Under the pieces are notes generated by a model. That model did not search any database and was not told where the DNA came from. It worked only from the letters and a program-made list of their open reading frames with translations. Shown here one piece after another: positions 1 through 8,360 of a stretch of 64,000 nucleotides of DNA; the first letter of the stretch is position 1, and each line of letters begins with the position of its first letter. Origin of the DNA: Legionellaceae bacterium (GTDB taxonomy: Bacteria > Pseudomonadota > Gammaproteobacteria > Legionellales > Legionellaceae); NCBI GenBank assembly GCA_030696305.1, contig JAUYSP010000025.1, forward strand, positions 116,002-180,001, given 5' to 3'. The position numbers and the translations under genes were made by a program.

Positions 1-508
1 AATGCCAACTCAAATAGTGAGCCAGTAATGCACCAGATACAGGTCCTAGCAACGGTGCCAATACAGCTACATTTGTCATAACTGCAATTAAACGAATAGC
101 ATCCATTTCATCAAAAATTTCTTGTAACACCGCATAACCAATGACGCTGATAAAACATAGGCCCATTCCTTCAAAGAAACGCATTATCAAAAATTGATTA
201 ATTGAAGAAGTAGCTGCAATTAAAGCGGTACAAATGAAAAATAGACATGCACCAAAAAGCATTACCGGACGTCGCCCATATCGATCGGAAAGAGGTCCCA
301 AAATTAATTGTAAACTTGCACCGCCCAATACATATAGTGTTAATGATGTTGCAATATTATCTTCTGTCGCATGAAATTCTCGAACAACTTGAATCATTCC
401 TGGCATAATCATGTCATTAGCAATATAAGTTAAAAACTCATAAAGCACTAAAAAAACAGCAAAAGTAAGCGCCTGTCGACGTGTAATATTAATTAGTGGT
501 TGCGGCAT
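1..508 (-). CDS. MdfA-like MFS multidrug efflux transporter (partial)
   Basis: Proton-driven inner-membrane drug exporter of the DHA1 family, closest in my reading to MdfA/Bcr-type pumps. Only the N-terminal ~169 residues are in the window; the gene runs off the left edge. Reading the minus strand from the ATG at 508 gives hydrophobic helices and the MFS loop motif GPLSDRYGRRPVM, then RFFEGMGLCFISVIGYA and LAPLLGPVSGALL, which are MdfA hallmarks (motif C region). The start overlaps the last 20 bases of tilS, with only a weak AGAGAA ribosome site. Whether it is complete cannot be seen. Confidence 0.85.
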   Translation of the reverse strand, partial: MPQPLINITRRQALTFAVFLVLYEFLTYIANDMIMPGMIQVVREFHATEDNIATSLTLYVLGGASLQLILGPLSDRYGRRPVMLFGACLFFICTALIAATSSINQFLIMRFFEGMGLCFISVIGYAVLQEIFDEMDAIRLIAVMTNVAVLAPLLGPVSGALLAHYLSWH

Positions 509-1817
509 AACTATTCTCTATTTTATATACGTTGTGCATTTCCACTCCATCCTCTTGATCTGAGATTGCAAAACCAACGACGACTTTTAAGCAATCATTT
601 ACATAAATTAATGGAATACGATCACGTTGCCAAGGTGGAACTCCCCACTGTTGAAATAATTTTTTCAACGTTTTTGTTTGTCCATGCCATTGAAACCGCT
701 CTCCCCCTCGTCGAAATCGAACCTCAACACGGCTTCCTGGAGGAATCATTATACCGTGTTTCTCAGACGCCGCCGCATATAAAGAAATAGTATAGTCAAT
801 TTTAAGCGGCGATGGAAAATTCATCCATATTTGGTCGTTTAATTTATGTAACATCTTCTCAGTGAGTGCGTATAATTTTCTTTGATATCTTTTAATTGAA
901 ACATCTCCCCAAGTAACACAGGGCATTGCATCTGGACGGGAAAAGATGACTTCATCCAATAATTTTTCAAAAATATAAGCATGTGGTAATTGAAAATTAT
1001 TCTTTTTTAACCAAAAACGTAACACATTAATTAAACGCGCTCTGTTGGTTAAGGGTAAACAATCAAGTGACAAAATGCCAGAAGCAAACTCATTTGACGC
1101 GCCTATTCCTAAATCAAACTCAGCTAAAGCCTCCAAGTTTTCTTTTGCATCTTGACAGTGATGAGCGCATGCTGTGAGATTGTTAACAACATTCGGCCAT
1201 TTTTGTCGTAAAACAGGTAGTACACTATGCCTGATGAAATTACGCGAAAAGCGAAGGTTTTGATTACTTTCATCACAAACCCATGATAAATGATGAGTTT
1301 GTGCATACGCTTCTAATGCTGCACGAGATAATTGTAAAAAAGGCCGTATTAACACACCTTTTGCGAGTTTGCGCATAAAAGGCATGGCAGCCAAACCATC
1401 AACACCAGTCCCTCTAACTAACTGTAAAAGCAGTGTCTCCGCTTGATCGTCACGATGATGAGCTAATAATAAACAATCATTTTCTCCAATCACTGACTCA
1501 AAAACTTGATAACGGGCCAGCCGTGCCTGCTCTTCAAGATTGTCATCAGAATTAATTTTCACCCGTGATATGGCAAGCGAAACATCTAAATTATCACATA
1601 ATGTTTGACACTGTAACTGCCATGCATCAGCGTTGCAACTCAGTCCATGGTGAACATGGACTGCAGATACTTTTTTTGCTAATTCAGCAATACGTGTCAA
1701 TTGATGTAATAATACAGTGGAATCCAAGCCACCGCTAAACCCGACATATAACGTATTATATGTCGCAAGTTTTTTGATGACATGAGATTCTAATATCAGG
1801 CTCTGTTCATCCGCCAT
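489..1817 (-). CDS. tilS: tRNA(Ile)-lysidine synthase
   Basis: TilS ligates lysine to C34 of the minor tRNA-Ile (CAU anticodon), changing its decoding from AUG to AUA. The N-terminal PP-loop ATPase motif SGGLDST lies at about residues 28-34, followed by HHRDDQAETLLLQLVRG near 120-140; the C-terminal substrate-binding domains carry GGERFQWHGQTKTLKKLFQ, typical of TilS. Length 442 aa is normal. An in-frame TTG lies one codon upstream, but the ATG at 1817 is preferred. It follows accA by only four bases, so the two are probably co-transcribed, as accA-tilS is in many gammaproteobacteria. Confidence 0.95.
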   Translation of the reverse strand: MADEQSLILESHVIKKLATYNTLYVGFSGGLDSTVLLHQLTRIAELAKKVSAVHVHHGLSCNADAWQLQCQTLCDNLDVSLAISRVKINSDDNLEEQARLARYQVFESVIGENDCLLLAHHRDDQAETLLLQLVRGTGVDGLAAMPFMRKLAKGVLIRPFLQLSRAALEAYAQTHHLSWVCDESNQNLRFSRNFIRHSVLPVLRQKWPNVVNNLTACAHHCQDAKENLEALAEFDLGIGASNEFASGILSLDCLPLTNRARLINVLRFWLKKNNFQLPHAYIFEKLLDEVIFSRPDAMPCVTWGDVSIKRYQRKLYALTEKMLHKLNDQIWMNFPSPLKIDYTISLYAAASEKHGIMIPPGSRVEVRFRRGGERFQWHGQTKTLKKLFQQWGVPPWQRDRIPLIYVNDCLKVVVGFAISDQEDGVEMHNVYKIENSYAATTN

Positions 1818-1821
1818 CAAG

Positions 1822-2775
1822 TTAATCGCACGCTCCCATCGCCATCAATTTTTCATATCGTCTATCTAATAAGTCATCAATTGATAATGAGGTCAGTCGA
1901 TTTAATTCTTGCGTAAGCGTTGCCTTTAGCGAGCTTGTCATTGCAGATAGATTACGGTGAGCACCACCTAACGGCTCCTCGACAATAAGATCGATTAATC
2001 CATTGTTTAAAATATTTTCAGCAGTGATTCCCATTGCTCGAGCAGCCTCACTTGCTTTACTAGCATCTTTCCATAAAATTGACGCACAACCTTCCGGTGA
2101 GATTACAGAGTAAATCGCATATTGCAACATAATTACGCAGTCACCTACCCCAATAGCTAAAGCTCCGCCTGAACCTGCTTCTCCAGTCACTACACAAATA
2201 ACAGGTGTTTTTAATTTTGACATTTCAAGTAAATTGCGAGCAATTGCTTCGGATTGATTTCGCTCTTCAGCGCCAATACCTGGATATGCACCTGCTGTGT
2301 CAATAAAGGTAAAAATCGGTAGTTGAAATTTTTCTGCCATCTTCATTAAACGTAATGCTTTACGGTACTCTTCTGGGCGAGCCATTCCAAAGTTACGATA
2401 GACCTTTTCTTTCGTGCGTTTCCCTTTTTGATGTCCCAATACAACTACAGGTTGATTATTAAATCGAGCTAAACCACCAATAATTGCCGGCGCAGACGAA
2501 TTGTGGCGATCACCATGCAATTCATGAAAATCTGTAAATAGGTGCTCGATATAATCCGTTGTTTGGGGGCGCAACGGATGGCGAGCCATTTGGGCCACTT
2601 GCCATGGTTCTAGCTTTGAAAATATGTGTTTTGTTAGTTCTATAGATTTTTCTTCTAAACGACTAATTTCTTCACTTAAATTAATTTCACTATCCCCATC
2701 AACCATACGTAATGCTTGAATTTTTTGGTTTAATTCTTCAATAGGTTGTTCAAAATCTAAAAATTGTAAGCTCAT
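1822..2775 (-). CDS. accA: Acetyl-CoA carboxylase carboxyltransferase subunit alpha
   Basis: Alpha subunit of the carboxyltransferase that moves CO2 from carboxybiotin to acetyl-CoA, giving malonyl-CoA for fatty-acid synthesis; works as alpha2beta2 with AccD in the cytoplasm. The 317-aa length matches the E. coli protein (319). Diagnostic stretches are [19 protein letters not shown] and [15 protein letters not shown] (oxyanion-hole glycines), with a helical N-terminus. It heads a two-gene unit with tilS and is divergent from the PPTase gene across 79 bases that must hold both promoters. Its biotin dependence links it to birA and the bio genes in this window. Confidence 0.97.
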   Translation of the reverse strand: MSLQFLDFEQPIEELNQKIQALRMVDGDSEINLSEEISRLEEKSIELTKHIFSKLEPWQVAQMARHPLRPQTTDYIEHLFTDFHELHGDRHNSSAPAIIGGLARFNNQPVVVLGHQKGKRTKEKVYRNFGMARPEEYRKALRLMKMAEKFQLPIFTFIDTAGAYPGIGAEERNQSEAIARNLLEMSKLKTPVICVVTGEAGSGGALAIGVGDCVIMLQYAIYSVISPEGCASILWKDASKASEAARAMGITAENILNNGLIDLIVEEPLGGAHRNLSAMTSSLKATLTQELNRLTSLSIDDLLDRRYEKLMAMGACD

Positions 2776-2854
2776 TCAATTACCCTAGTTGTGCTAGACC
2801 GTAAAAAGTAGCATAATTGCGCAAATAAATCAAAAAAGACAACGATTTTTTTCT

Positions 2855-3619
2855 ATGTTTAGTTCCGTCAAGCATATTCCTTCATCCACTTGCTTCAAGT
2901 TCACGCATCTAGACATAGAGGCATGCTCACTACTTCAAAATCGAGTTGATATTTGGCAATATCCGCTTCATACCCTTTGGCATGAAGCACTTGATCTATT
3001 AAGCAAATCAGAAGTAGAGCGTGCTCAACGCTATTATTTCGATCGTCATCGCCGCAGATTTATTGTTGCTCGCGCTACACTGAGGCTTATTCTCTCACGT
3101 TATATTGAAAATACAACTCCTAAGGACTTGGAATTTGTTGAAAATGAATATGGAAAACCTCAGCTTGCACATTATCCTTATCTACATTTTAATATAAGTC
3201 ATTCGGCTGACTTGGCTTTACTCGCAATTGGAAAAGATTATCCTGTTGGAATTGATTTGGAATTTTTTTCCGCTAGACCATACGCTGGCATTGGCTCACA
3301 GATGTTTTCAACTACTGAAAATCAAGCTTTCCAGCAACTTGCTAAACATATACAACCTTTATCATTTTTTCATATATGGGCACAAAAAGAAGCATTTATT
3401 AAAGCATGTGGCCTAGGATTATCATACCCCACTCAACAATTTGATGTGCCCCATTTACCCGTTACAGATCTCAAAATCCAAGACAATTTACACAATAAGC
3501 GATGGCATATGGTTTCCTTTATGCCGAAAGTAGCTTGTAGTGCAGCCGTTTGCTATCATCCTCAGATAAACGAAGTACGCTACATCTCAATAGAAAATAA
3601 TTATGATCTTACTCAGTGA
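2855..3619 (+). CDS. Sfp/Gsp-type 4'-phosphopantetheinyl transferase
   Basis: Transfers 4'-phosphopantetheine from CoA to a serine of acyl- or peptidyl-carrier proteins. The Sfp-type signature is present: GIDLE at 132-136 (Mg-binding Asp and Glu) and WAQKEAFIKACG around 175-186, with FNISHS at 112-117. Length 254 aa fits the two-lobe Sfp type rather than the short AcpS. No carrier-protein or NRPS/PKS gene lies nearby, so its target (fatty-acid ACP or a secondary-metabolite carrier) is unknown. Its 3' end overlaps the start of birA by 17 bases, implying coupled translation. Confidence 0.9.
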   Translation: MFSSVKHIPSSTCFKFTHLDIEACSLLQNRVDIWQYPLHTLWHEALDLLSKSEVERAQRYYFDRHRRRFIVARATLRLILSRYIENTTPKDLEFVENEYGKPQLAHYPYLHFNISHSADLALLAIGKDYPVGIDLEFFSARPYAGIGSQMFSTTENQAFQQLAKHIQPLSFFHIWAQKEAFIKACGLGLSYPTQQFDVPHLPVTDLKIQDNLHNKRWHMVSFMPKVACSAAVCYHPQINEVRYISIENNYDLTQ

Positions 3620-4430
3620 AACTAAAATTCGTCAACTGTTGTCGAATGATCAAATACAACACTCGTTGGCAATTCATGTGTTTGACTCCATTAACTCTAC
3701 TAATCGTTATTTAAAAGAATTACCACGTGAGTACAAAGTTGATCTATGCTGTGCAGAAACGCAAACTCAAGGTCGTGGGCGCTTTGCTAGAGAATGGTTC
3801 TCACCCTTTGGTGAAAATATTTATTGCTCTACGCGTTGGAATCTTGGTAAAAATCCAGCTGATTTGTCTGCGCTAAGTTTAGTCACTGGTCTTGCTGTTA
3901 TTGCAACTTTAAATGAATTGGATATTGCAGATAACATCGCTATCAAATGGCCAAATGATTTAATTTGGCAAGATAAAAAATTATGCGGCGTGCTCATCGA
4001 ATCGTTCAAAGAATCGAATGGCGAAATTATCGTCATAATTGGCATTGGGTTAAATGTTAATTCAAGTACTCATAAGGAAACCATCCAAGCTCAATTAGAC
4101 AGACCTTGGTGTTCATTATTAGAAATAACCAAACAATCTTGGGATCGAAATTTGATTATTGCTAAATTAATTATCCAATTAGAACAACACATCAATCGAT
4201 TGATGGCTACTGGATTTAGTACCTTTATAACGACCTGGGAAAAATGGGATTATTTATATGGGAAACAGATTGAAGGAACAAATTTATTAGGTGGATTTCA
4301 AGGAATGGCTGATGGCGTGGATAACTCAGGTCAGCTTATTTTAATAGACAATAACGGATTGAAACATTATATATCTTCTGGCGAAGCGTCACTTTGTGGG
4401 AACAGACGTGAAATTATTTGCAAGCTATGA
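3603..4430 (+). CDS. birA: Biotin--[acetyl-CoA-carboxylase] ligase, no DNA-binding domain
   Basis: Activates biotin as biotinyl-AMP and attaches it to the biotin carrier protein of acetyl-CoA carboxylase. The catalytic core is clear: GRGRFAREW at 57-65, KWPNDL near 118, then the KKLCGVLIE stretch, and a C-terminal SH3-like domain. At 275 aa it is about 46 residues shorter than E. coli BirA; the sequence begins where the E. coli winged-helix domain ends (LLSETKIRQLLS corresponds to the linker). It is therefore a ligase-only enzyme that should not repress bio genes. Start overlaps the PPTase gene by 17 bases, and no upstream HTH coding was seen in that overlap. Confidence 0.92.
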   Translation: MILLSETKIRQLLSNDQIQHSLAIHVFDSINSTNRYLKELPREYKVDLCCAETQTQGRGRFAREWFSPFGENIYCSTRWNLGKNPADLSALSLVTGLAVIATLNELDIADNIAIKWPNDLIWQDKKLCGVLIESFKESNGEIIVIIGIGLNVNSSTHKETIQAQLDRPWCSLLEITKQSWDRNLIIAKLIIQLEQHINRLMATGFSTFITTWEKWDYLYGKQIEGTNLLGGFQGMADGVDNSGQLILIDNNGLKHYISSGEASLCGNRREIICKL

Positions 4431-4437
4431 CATATTC

Positions 4438-4455
4438 CCCCCGCTCGCGCGGGGG
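4438..4455. terminator. GC-rich hairpin between birA and csrA
   Basis: Perfect 7-bp stem CCCCCGC/GCGGGGG with TCGC loop between the convergent birA and csrA genes. It stands out in AT-rich DNA. A proper T-run is missing on both sides, so it may be a weak bidirectional terminator rather than a classical one. Confidence 0.45.
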
Positions 4456-4481
4456 TAGCATCATTATGGGACTTTTAATAC

Positions 4482-4688
4482 TTACGCGTCAGATTCAGCT
4501 TCAGCTTCATGTTCAACACCTTGTCTTTCTTGTTGAATACGTAAATAAATCTCTTCACGGTGAACTGAAACATCTTTAGGTGCATTAATACCCAAACGAA
4601 CTTGATTGCCTTTAACGCCTAATACTGTAATATTCACGTCATCGCCGATAATTAGTGTTTCACCAATACGTCGTGTTAAAATTAACAT
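4482..4688 (-). CDS. csrA: Carbon storage regulator CsrA
   Basis: Small homodimeric RNA-binding protein that blocks or modulates translation at GGA motifs; in Legionella and relatives CsrA controls the switch between replicative and transmissive phases (family knowledge). The 68-aa protein starts [16 protein letters not shown] and keeps the conserved core [16 protein letters not shown] and HREEIY. The last ~12 residues form an acidic tail. It stands alone, convergent with birA. In some gammaproteobacteria csrA is followed by tRNA genes; none is seen here. A shine-Dalgarno-like GGGAGATTC lies just upstream of the ATG. Confidence 0.97.
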   Translation of the reverse strand: MLILTRRIGETLIIGDDVNITVLGVKGNQVRLGINAPKDVSVHREEIYLRIQQERQGVEHEAEAESDA

Positions 4689-4801
4689 AATTGAATCTCC
4701 CTAAAACAGCTATAAATAATTAGCTGATCATATGTTGAACTTACTGTGCACTTTCCATAGAATCATCCATGGTGATTGCGATGTTCCTGACTACAAAATA
4801 G

Positions 4802-4853
4802 CCTGTACGCCCCTAATTGTACAGGAGCTTCCTTAACACAACCTTAAGGAAAT
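4802..4853. repeat. Two adjacent perfect hairpins upstream of csrA
   Basis: CCTGTAC/GTACAGG (7 bp, 10-nt loop, 4802-4825) is followed at once by TTCCTTAA/TTAAGGAA (8 bp, 7-nt loop, about 4830-4852). They sit in the 270-base gap between csrA and the upstream sugar-phosphate transferase gene. They could terminate the transferase transcript or structure the csrA leader; neither can be decided by eye. Confidence 0.4.
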
Positions 4854-4958
4854 TCATTATTGCCTTATATTAATCCGCAATTGCATTTTTCAAAAAATAC
4901 ACTTTGCGAATAAGTAATTCAGAAAATTGGAAGTACTAGGGTGCGGCTGTGACTCACT

Positions 4959-6008
4959 TTATTTGCAACAAAGGCTCATTGGCATCGGCTGTTCTACAAT
5001 TGGAAAACATTTATTTCCAGCTTCAAACTGCCAAACCAAAATACATAATGGACAATATGCAGTAACCAATCCAATTAAACCATTGATATAGCCCATTCCC
5101 ACAAGCATCGCCAAAGGCCATAACCAAAAAATATTCAATGCACCTACACCTAACGTGACGGATAAGTGACTTTTAAATATAGATGCAGCATGTTGATAAG
5201 CATGATTACGATGGGCTGTATAAATACGCTCTCGTTGTGTAAGTCTTGTCAATAAGGTAAATGTCGCGTCAACAATAAAAAACCCCAATAAAATCAACCA
5301 ACTCCAAAAGAAATTTTTACTCATGCTAATGGATTGGATAGATAAGACACCTAAAATAAAACCTAAGAATCCACTTCCCGCATCTCCCATAAAAATACGT
5401 GCAGGCGGAAAATTCCAATATAAAAAACCAGACATAATTACTGCCAATATGAATACCAATGTCATTGCATGGTAATGCCCGGTATACCAATATAATATCC
5501 CGATTCCAAAACAAATAGTAATCGCTTCAACAGCAGCCAATCCATCGATGCCATCCATAAAGTTATACAGGTTCAACATCCAAACCAGATAAAAAACAAA
5601 GAAAATTGCTGCCACGTATCCAGGTGCCAAAGTCCACGTATAGAAAGTAATCGCAGGGACTTTCTTCATACAATATAAAACAAAGATGCTAGCAGAAAAG
5701 TGTCCTATAAAACGCCATCGAGCAGAAAGCGAGCTTCGATCATCACAAAAGCCGATAAAAGCTATAAATAACCCAGCAAGCATTATGGCAATATAATTTG
5801 ACCAAATAATGATATTCAGATAAGACAAGCATAATATTATTATGAGAAATACGGCGACAAAGGCAACCCCCCCCCCTCTTGGGGTGGGAGTTTGATGAGA
5901 GCTTCGATGATTAGGAACATCCAACAGGTGTTTTGCTATAGCATACTGTCTCATACACCATGTAAGAGACCACGACATAAAAAATGCTATAACCAGCAAA
6001 TTCAACAT
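4959..6008 (-). CDS. WecA/TagO-like polyprenyl-phosphate sugar-1-phosphate transferase
   Basis: Integral membrane enzyme of the MraY/WecA family that loads a sugar-1-phosphate onto undecaprenyl phosphate to start O-antigen or similar glycan synthesis. Seen: PTPRGGG at 41-47, the Asp pair of GFCDDRSS at 89-90, NFMDGIDGLA at 149-158, and the GDAGS motif at 208-212, with about 10 hydrophobic segments over 349 aa. It follows the WbpE-like gene by four bases, so the two likely form one LPS operon. Notable: the PRGGG codons are built from a run of ten G residues (C on the plus strand at 5867-5876), a slippage-prone tract. Exact sugar substrate is unknown; WbpL-like GlcNAc/FucNAc/QuiNAc transfer is possible. 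Confidence 0.88.
   Translation of the reverse strand: MLNLLVIAFFMSWSLTWCMRQYAIAKHLLDVPNHRSSHQTPTPRGGGVAFVAVFLIIILCLSYLNIIIWSNYIAIMLAGLFIAFIGFCDDRSSLSARWRFIGHFSASIFVLYCMKKVPAITFYTWTLAPGYVAAIFFVFYLVWMLNLYNFMDGIDGLAAVEAITICFGIGILYWYTGHYHAMTLVFILAVIMSGFLYWNFPPARIFMGDAGSGFLGFILGVLSIQSISMSKNFFWSWLILLGFFIVDATFTLLTRLTQRERIYTAHRNHAYQHAASIFKSHLSVTLGVGALNIFWLWPLAMLVGMGYINGLIGLVTAYCPLCILVWQFEAGNKCFPIVEQPMPMSLCCK
5867..5876. repeat. Homopolymer of ten C/G inside the WecA-like gene
   Basis: Ten consecutive C on the plus strand, read as GGG GGG GGG G in the coding strand and encoding the glycines of PRGGG. Three successive GGG codons are unusual in AT-rich DNA where GGT/GGA would be expected. Such tracts near the 5' end of surface-glycan genes are classical phase-variation sites in other bacteria. 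Confidence 0.9.
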
Positions 6009-6012
6009 AGAA

Positions 6013-7125
6013 TTAGGCTGTTACTGCTTCATCAACTAGCAATACTTGTGCTAACGCCTCACAAATTTTTTGTTGATCGGCGTTTGACAAATAAGGATGC
6101 ATTGGGATGCTCATAACACGCTCAGCTGCAAAATCCGTATGAGCAAACAACTGACTGCTAGGATATAATTGTTGAACTATTGGTTGTTTATGTAATCCGA
6201 TCGGATAATGAACAGCGGTTGGAATTCCTAATTCTTGAAGTTGCTTTTGTACGAAATCACGATTAGAAACTTTAATTGTATATTGGGCATACACACTCAT
6301 ATTATGAGGTTGTATAAAGGGGCTTTTCAAAGATTCAGGTAATAGTTGAGCATATCGGTCAGCAACTTGCTGCCTTAATTGAATTTCTTCTGAAAAAAGT
6401 TCCATTTTTTCTAATAAAAATGCAGCTTGAATCGTATCAAAACGACCGTTGATACCCAAGCGGGTATGATAATAACGTTTTGACTGACCATGAACACGAA
6501 TTTCTGCCATGCGAGTAGCTAATTCATCGTTATTTGTAAAACAAGCACCACCATCGCCGTAACAACCAAAGGGTTTTGATGGAAAAAAGCTGGTGCAAGC
6601 AATTGTTGTTAAGCTACACGAACGATTTCCTTTATATCTAGCCCCAAAACTTTGTGCTGCATCTTCGATAACAGGTAAATCATAGCGTTTTGCAATCGCG
6701 TTGATTTCATCAAAATCAGCACATTGCCCATACATACTAACAGGTAAAATAGCTTTTGTTTTGGACGTTATTGCTGCTTCAACTTGAGAAGAGTCTATAT
6801 TATATGTACGAGGATCAATATCAACAAAAACAGGTGTAGCGCCTAATAAAGCAATAACTTCCACAGTAGCAAAGAAACTAAATGGCGTTGTAATAACCTC
6901 ATCTCCTGGTCCTATATCTAAAGCCATCAGTGCAATTAATAGAGCATCAGTACCACTTGCAACAGTAATTGCGTTCTTAACACCAACAAACTGTGACAGT
7001 TTACTTTCCAATTCTGCAACTTCAGGTCCCATAATATAAGCACCATGAGATAGCACTGTTTTTAATCTTGCAATCAGACCATCTTCTATTCTATCTGATT
7101 GTGTTTTTAAATCGATAAATTGCAT
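6013..7125 (-). CDS. DegT/DnrJ/EryC1-family aminotransferase, WbpE-like
   Basis: PLP-dependent nucleotide-sugar aminotransferase. It reads closely like P. aeruginosa WbpE, which makes UDP-GlcNAc(3NH2)A in O-antigen synthesis: GPEVAELE, VASGTDAL at 55-62, EDAAQSFGA at 154-162 (PLP-binding Asp155), and FFPSKPFGCYGDGG with Lys184 as the Schiff-base lysine; C-terminal HYPIGLHKQP. The start is placed at 7125 because AAAGGA lies nine bases upstream and family alignments begin at MQFIDLK; an in-frame ATG 19 codons upstream has no such support. 370 aa is normal. Its partner downstream is the WecA-like transferase. Confidence 0.92.
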   Translation of the reverse strand: MQFIDLKTQSDRIEDGLIARLKTVLSHGAYIMGPEVAELESKLSQFVGVKNAITVASGTDALLIALMALDIGPGDEVITTPFSFFATVEVIALLGATPVFVDIDPRTYNIDSSQVEAAITSKTKAILPVSMYGQCADFDEINAIAKRYDLPVIEDAAQSFGARYKGNRSCSLTTIACTSFFPSKPFGCYGDGGACFTNNDELATRMAEIRVHGQSKRYYHTRLGINGRFDTIQAAFLLEKMELFSEEIQLRQQVADRYAQLLPESLKSPFIQPHNMSVYAQYTIKVSNRDFVQKQLQELGIPTAVHYPIGLHKQPIVQQLYPSSQLFAHTDFAAERVMSIPMHPYLSNADQQKICEALAQVLLVDEAVTA

Positions 7126-7270
7126 ATATATGAGTCCTTTAAGTTGAGAAGCGATGGTATCAATCAGATAACTATTCGTCAATCATCTAAGGGTGACTTT
7201 ATAAGAAGTGTTGAGATAATTTGTAAAAAGATGTATGAATTATCAGTAAATTAAAGATATACTTGTCGCT

Positions 7271-7310
7271 AATGAATTTTCGGTGGATAACATAAAAACT
7301 AAAATTCATT
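7271..7310. promoter_or_regulatory. Perfect inverted repeat in divergent promoter region
   Basis: AATGAATTTT (7271-7280) and AAAATTCATT (7301-7310) are perfect inverted 10-mers separated by 20 bases, between the divergent WbpE-like and methyltransferase genes and 45 bases upstream of the latter. It could be an operator for a dimeric regulator or an RNA hairpin in the leader. No regulator can be named. Confidence 0.4.
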
Positions 7311-7354
7311 TAGTACATTATATTTCTACATACTTTATTTAAGAGGGATTTTGC

Positions 7355-8173
7355 ATGTTCGTTAAGGCTATGTATAACACACTAGCAAGCCAGTATGATA
7401 TGGCGGATTGTTTTGGTGCAATTAGTCAAAGCCATAAATGTGCGCTTGACCAAATTACTCGAGCGAATATTGGATATAAACCACATTACAAAATATTAGA
7501 TCTTGGCGTTGGTGACGGTGCATTTTTACGTAAGTTAAAACAAAAAATGCCTGATGCTGATTATACCGGGATTGATGTTTCTCGAGAAATGTTAAAACGA
7601 GCGGGTGAGGCATTACCTTTTACTTCAATTGAAGCAAGCGCTGCCGAAGCAACTAATTATTTACCCCAGCATAGTCAGGACCTTGTCCTAGCTCATTTTA
7701 TAAATGCTTATCTTCCAACTAATGTTCTTTTTTCACAAGCGCAAATGCTTGCGCGGTCAAATGGTTACTTTTCAGTAATTACAACCACTTATGAATCATT
7801 CCCTCAAGCACAGCAATATTTAGCTGATTTTATCGCTAAAGGGTCTATATTAAGTAATATTGTCGGCCATTATTATAAAGCCGTGGTAAAAAACACACCA
7901 GTCGCATCCGGAGCAGATGATCTTTTACAAGCGGTTAGACAGCATCAATTTGAAGTTATCGATCATCACCGTATAGAAATTCCTATGGTATTAAACAATA
8001 TTGATGAACTCGTTTTGTTCGGCATCGAAGGAGCTTGGTTTTTAAATACTCTATCCATTCCAGGATTACCCAAGAACTTCCTCTTACAGCGCATTAAACG
8101 TTTGTTTGAAAAAATGTTCACATTTCCATACCATGATACACATATAATCGATGTGGTTTTGGCAAAAAAATAA
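7355..8173 (+). CDS. Class I SAM-dependent methyltransferase
   Basis: Rossmann-fold methyltransferase of 272 aa with motif I ILDLGVGDG at 47-55 and acidic motif II region YTGIDVSREML about 20 residues on; the motif IV region LVLAHFINAYL follows. Substrate not identifiable: the C-terminal half has no family signature that I recognise. An AGAGGGA ribosome site precedes the ATG. It stands alone, divergent from the O-antigen gene pair, and is followed by a palindromic repeat. A UbiE-like or lipid/small-molecule methyltransferase is possible. Confidence 0.8.
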   Translation: MFVKAMYNTLASQYDMADCFGAISQSHKCALDQITRANIGYKPHYKILDLGVGDGAFLRKLKQKMPDADYTGIDVSREMLKRAGEALPFTSIEASAAEATNYLPQHSQDLVLAHFINAYLPTNVLFSQAQMLARSNGYFSVITTTYESFPQAQQYLADFIAKGSILSNIVGHYYKAVVKNTPVASGADDLLQAVRQHQFEVIDHHRIEIPMVLNNIDELVLFGIEGAWFLNTLSIPGLPKNFLLQRIKRLFEKMFTFPYHDTHIIDVVLAKK

Positions 8174-8185
8174 CAGAGACTTTGA

Positions 8186-8254
8186 GGTCTGTTGACAATT
8201 CATCATTTTCACAAAGCCTACGTCTCGCGGTCCGTCCGCGAGATACAGAGATAT
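8186..8254. repeat. Dispersed palindromic repeat family A, copy 1
   Basis: Begins GGTCTGTTGACAATTCAT and contains the core hairpin CTCGCGG/CCGCGAG (8224-8242, TCCGT loop), the same architecture as four other intergenic copies here. Further downstream (8258-8288) the sequence CAATTCTATTGCACAGCT recurs next to copy 2. Confidence 0.7.
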
Positions 8255-8360
8255 GACTCAATAAACAATTCTATTGCACAGCTTTAACTTTCCGCAGCTT
8301 ATCAACGGTACACAGCAGTTAGTGTATTTATATATATGAATATCACTATCTAATATGACG

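Noticed and set aside
4438..4455. Full rho-independent terminator after birA
   Set aside because: The hairpin is strong but lacks the T-run on both sides; listed only as a tentative terminator.
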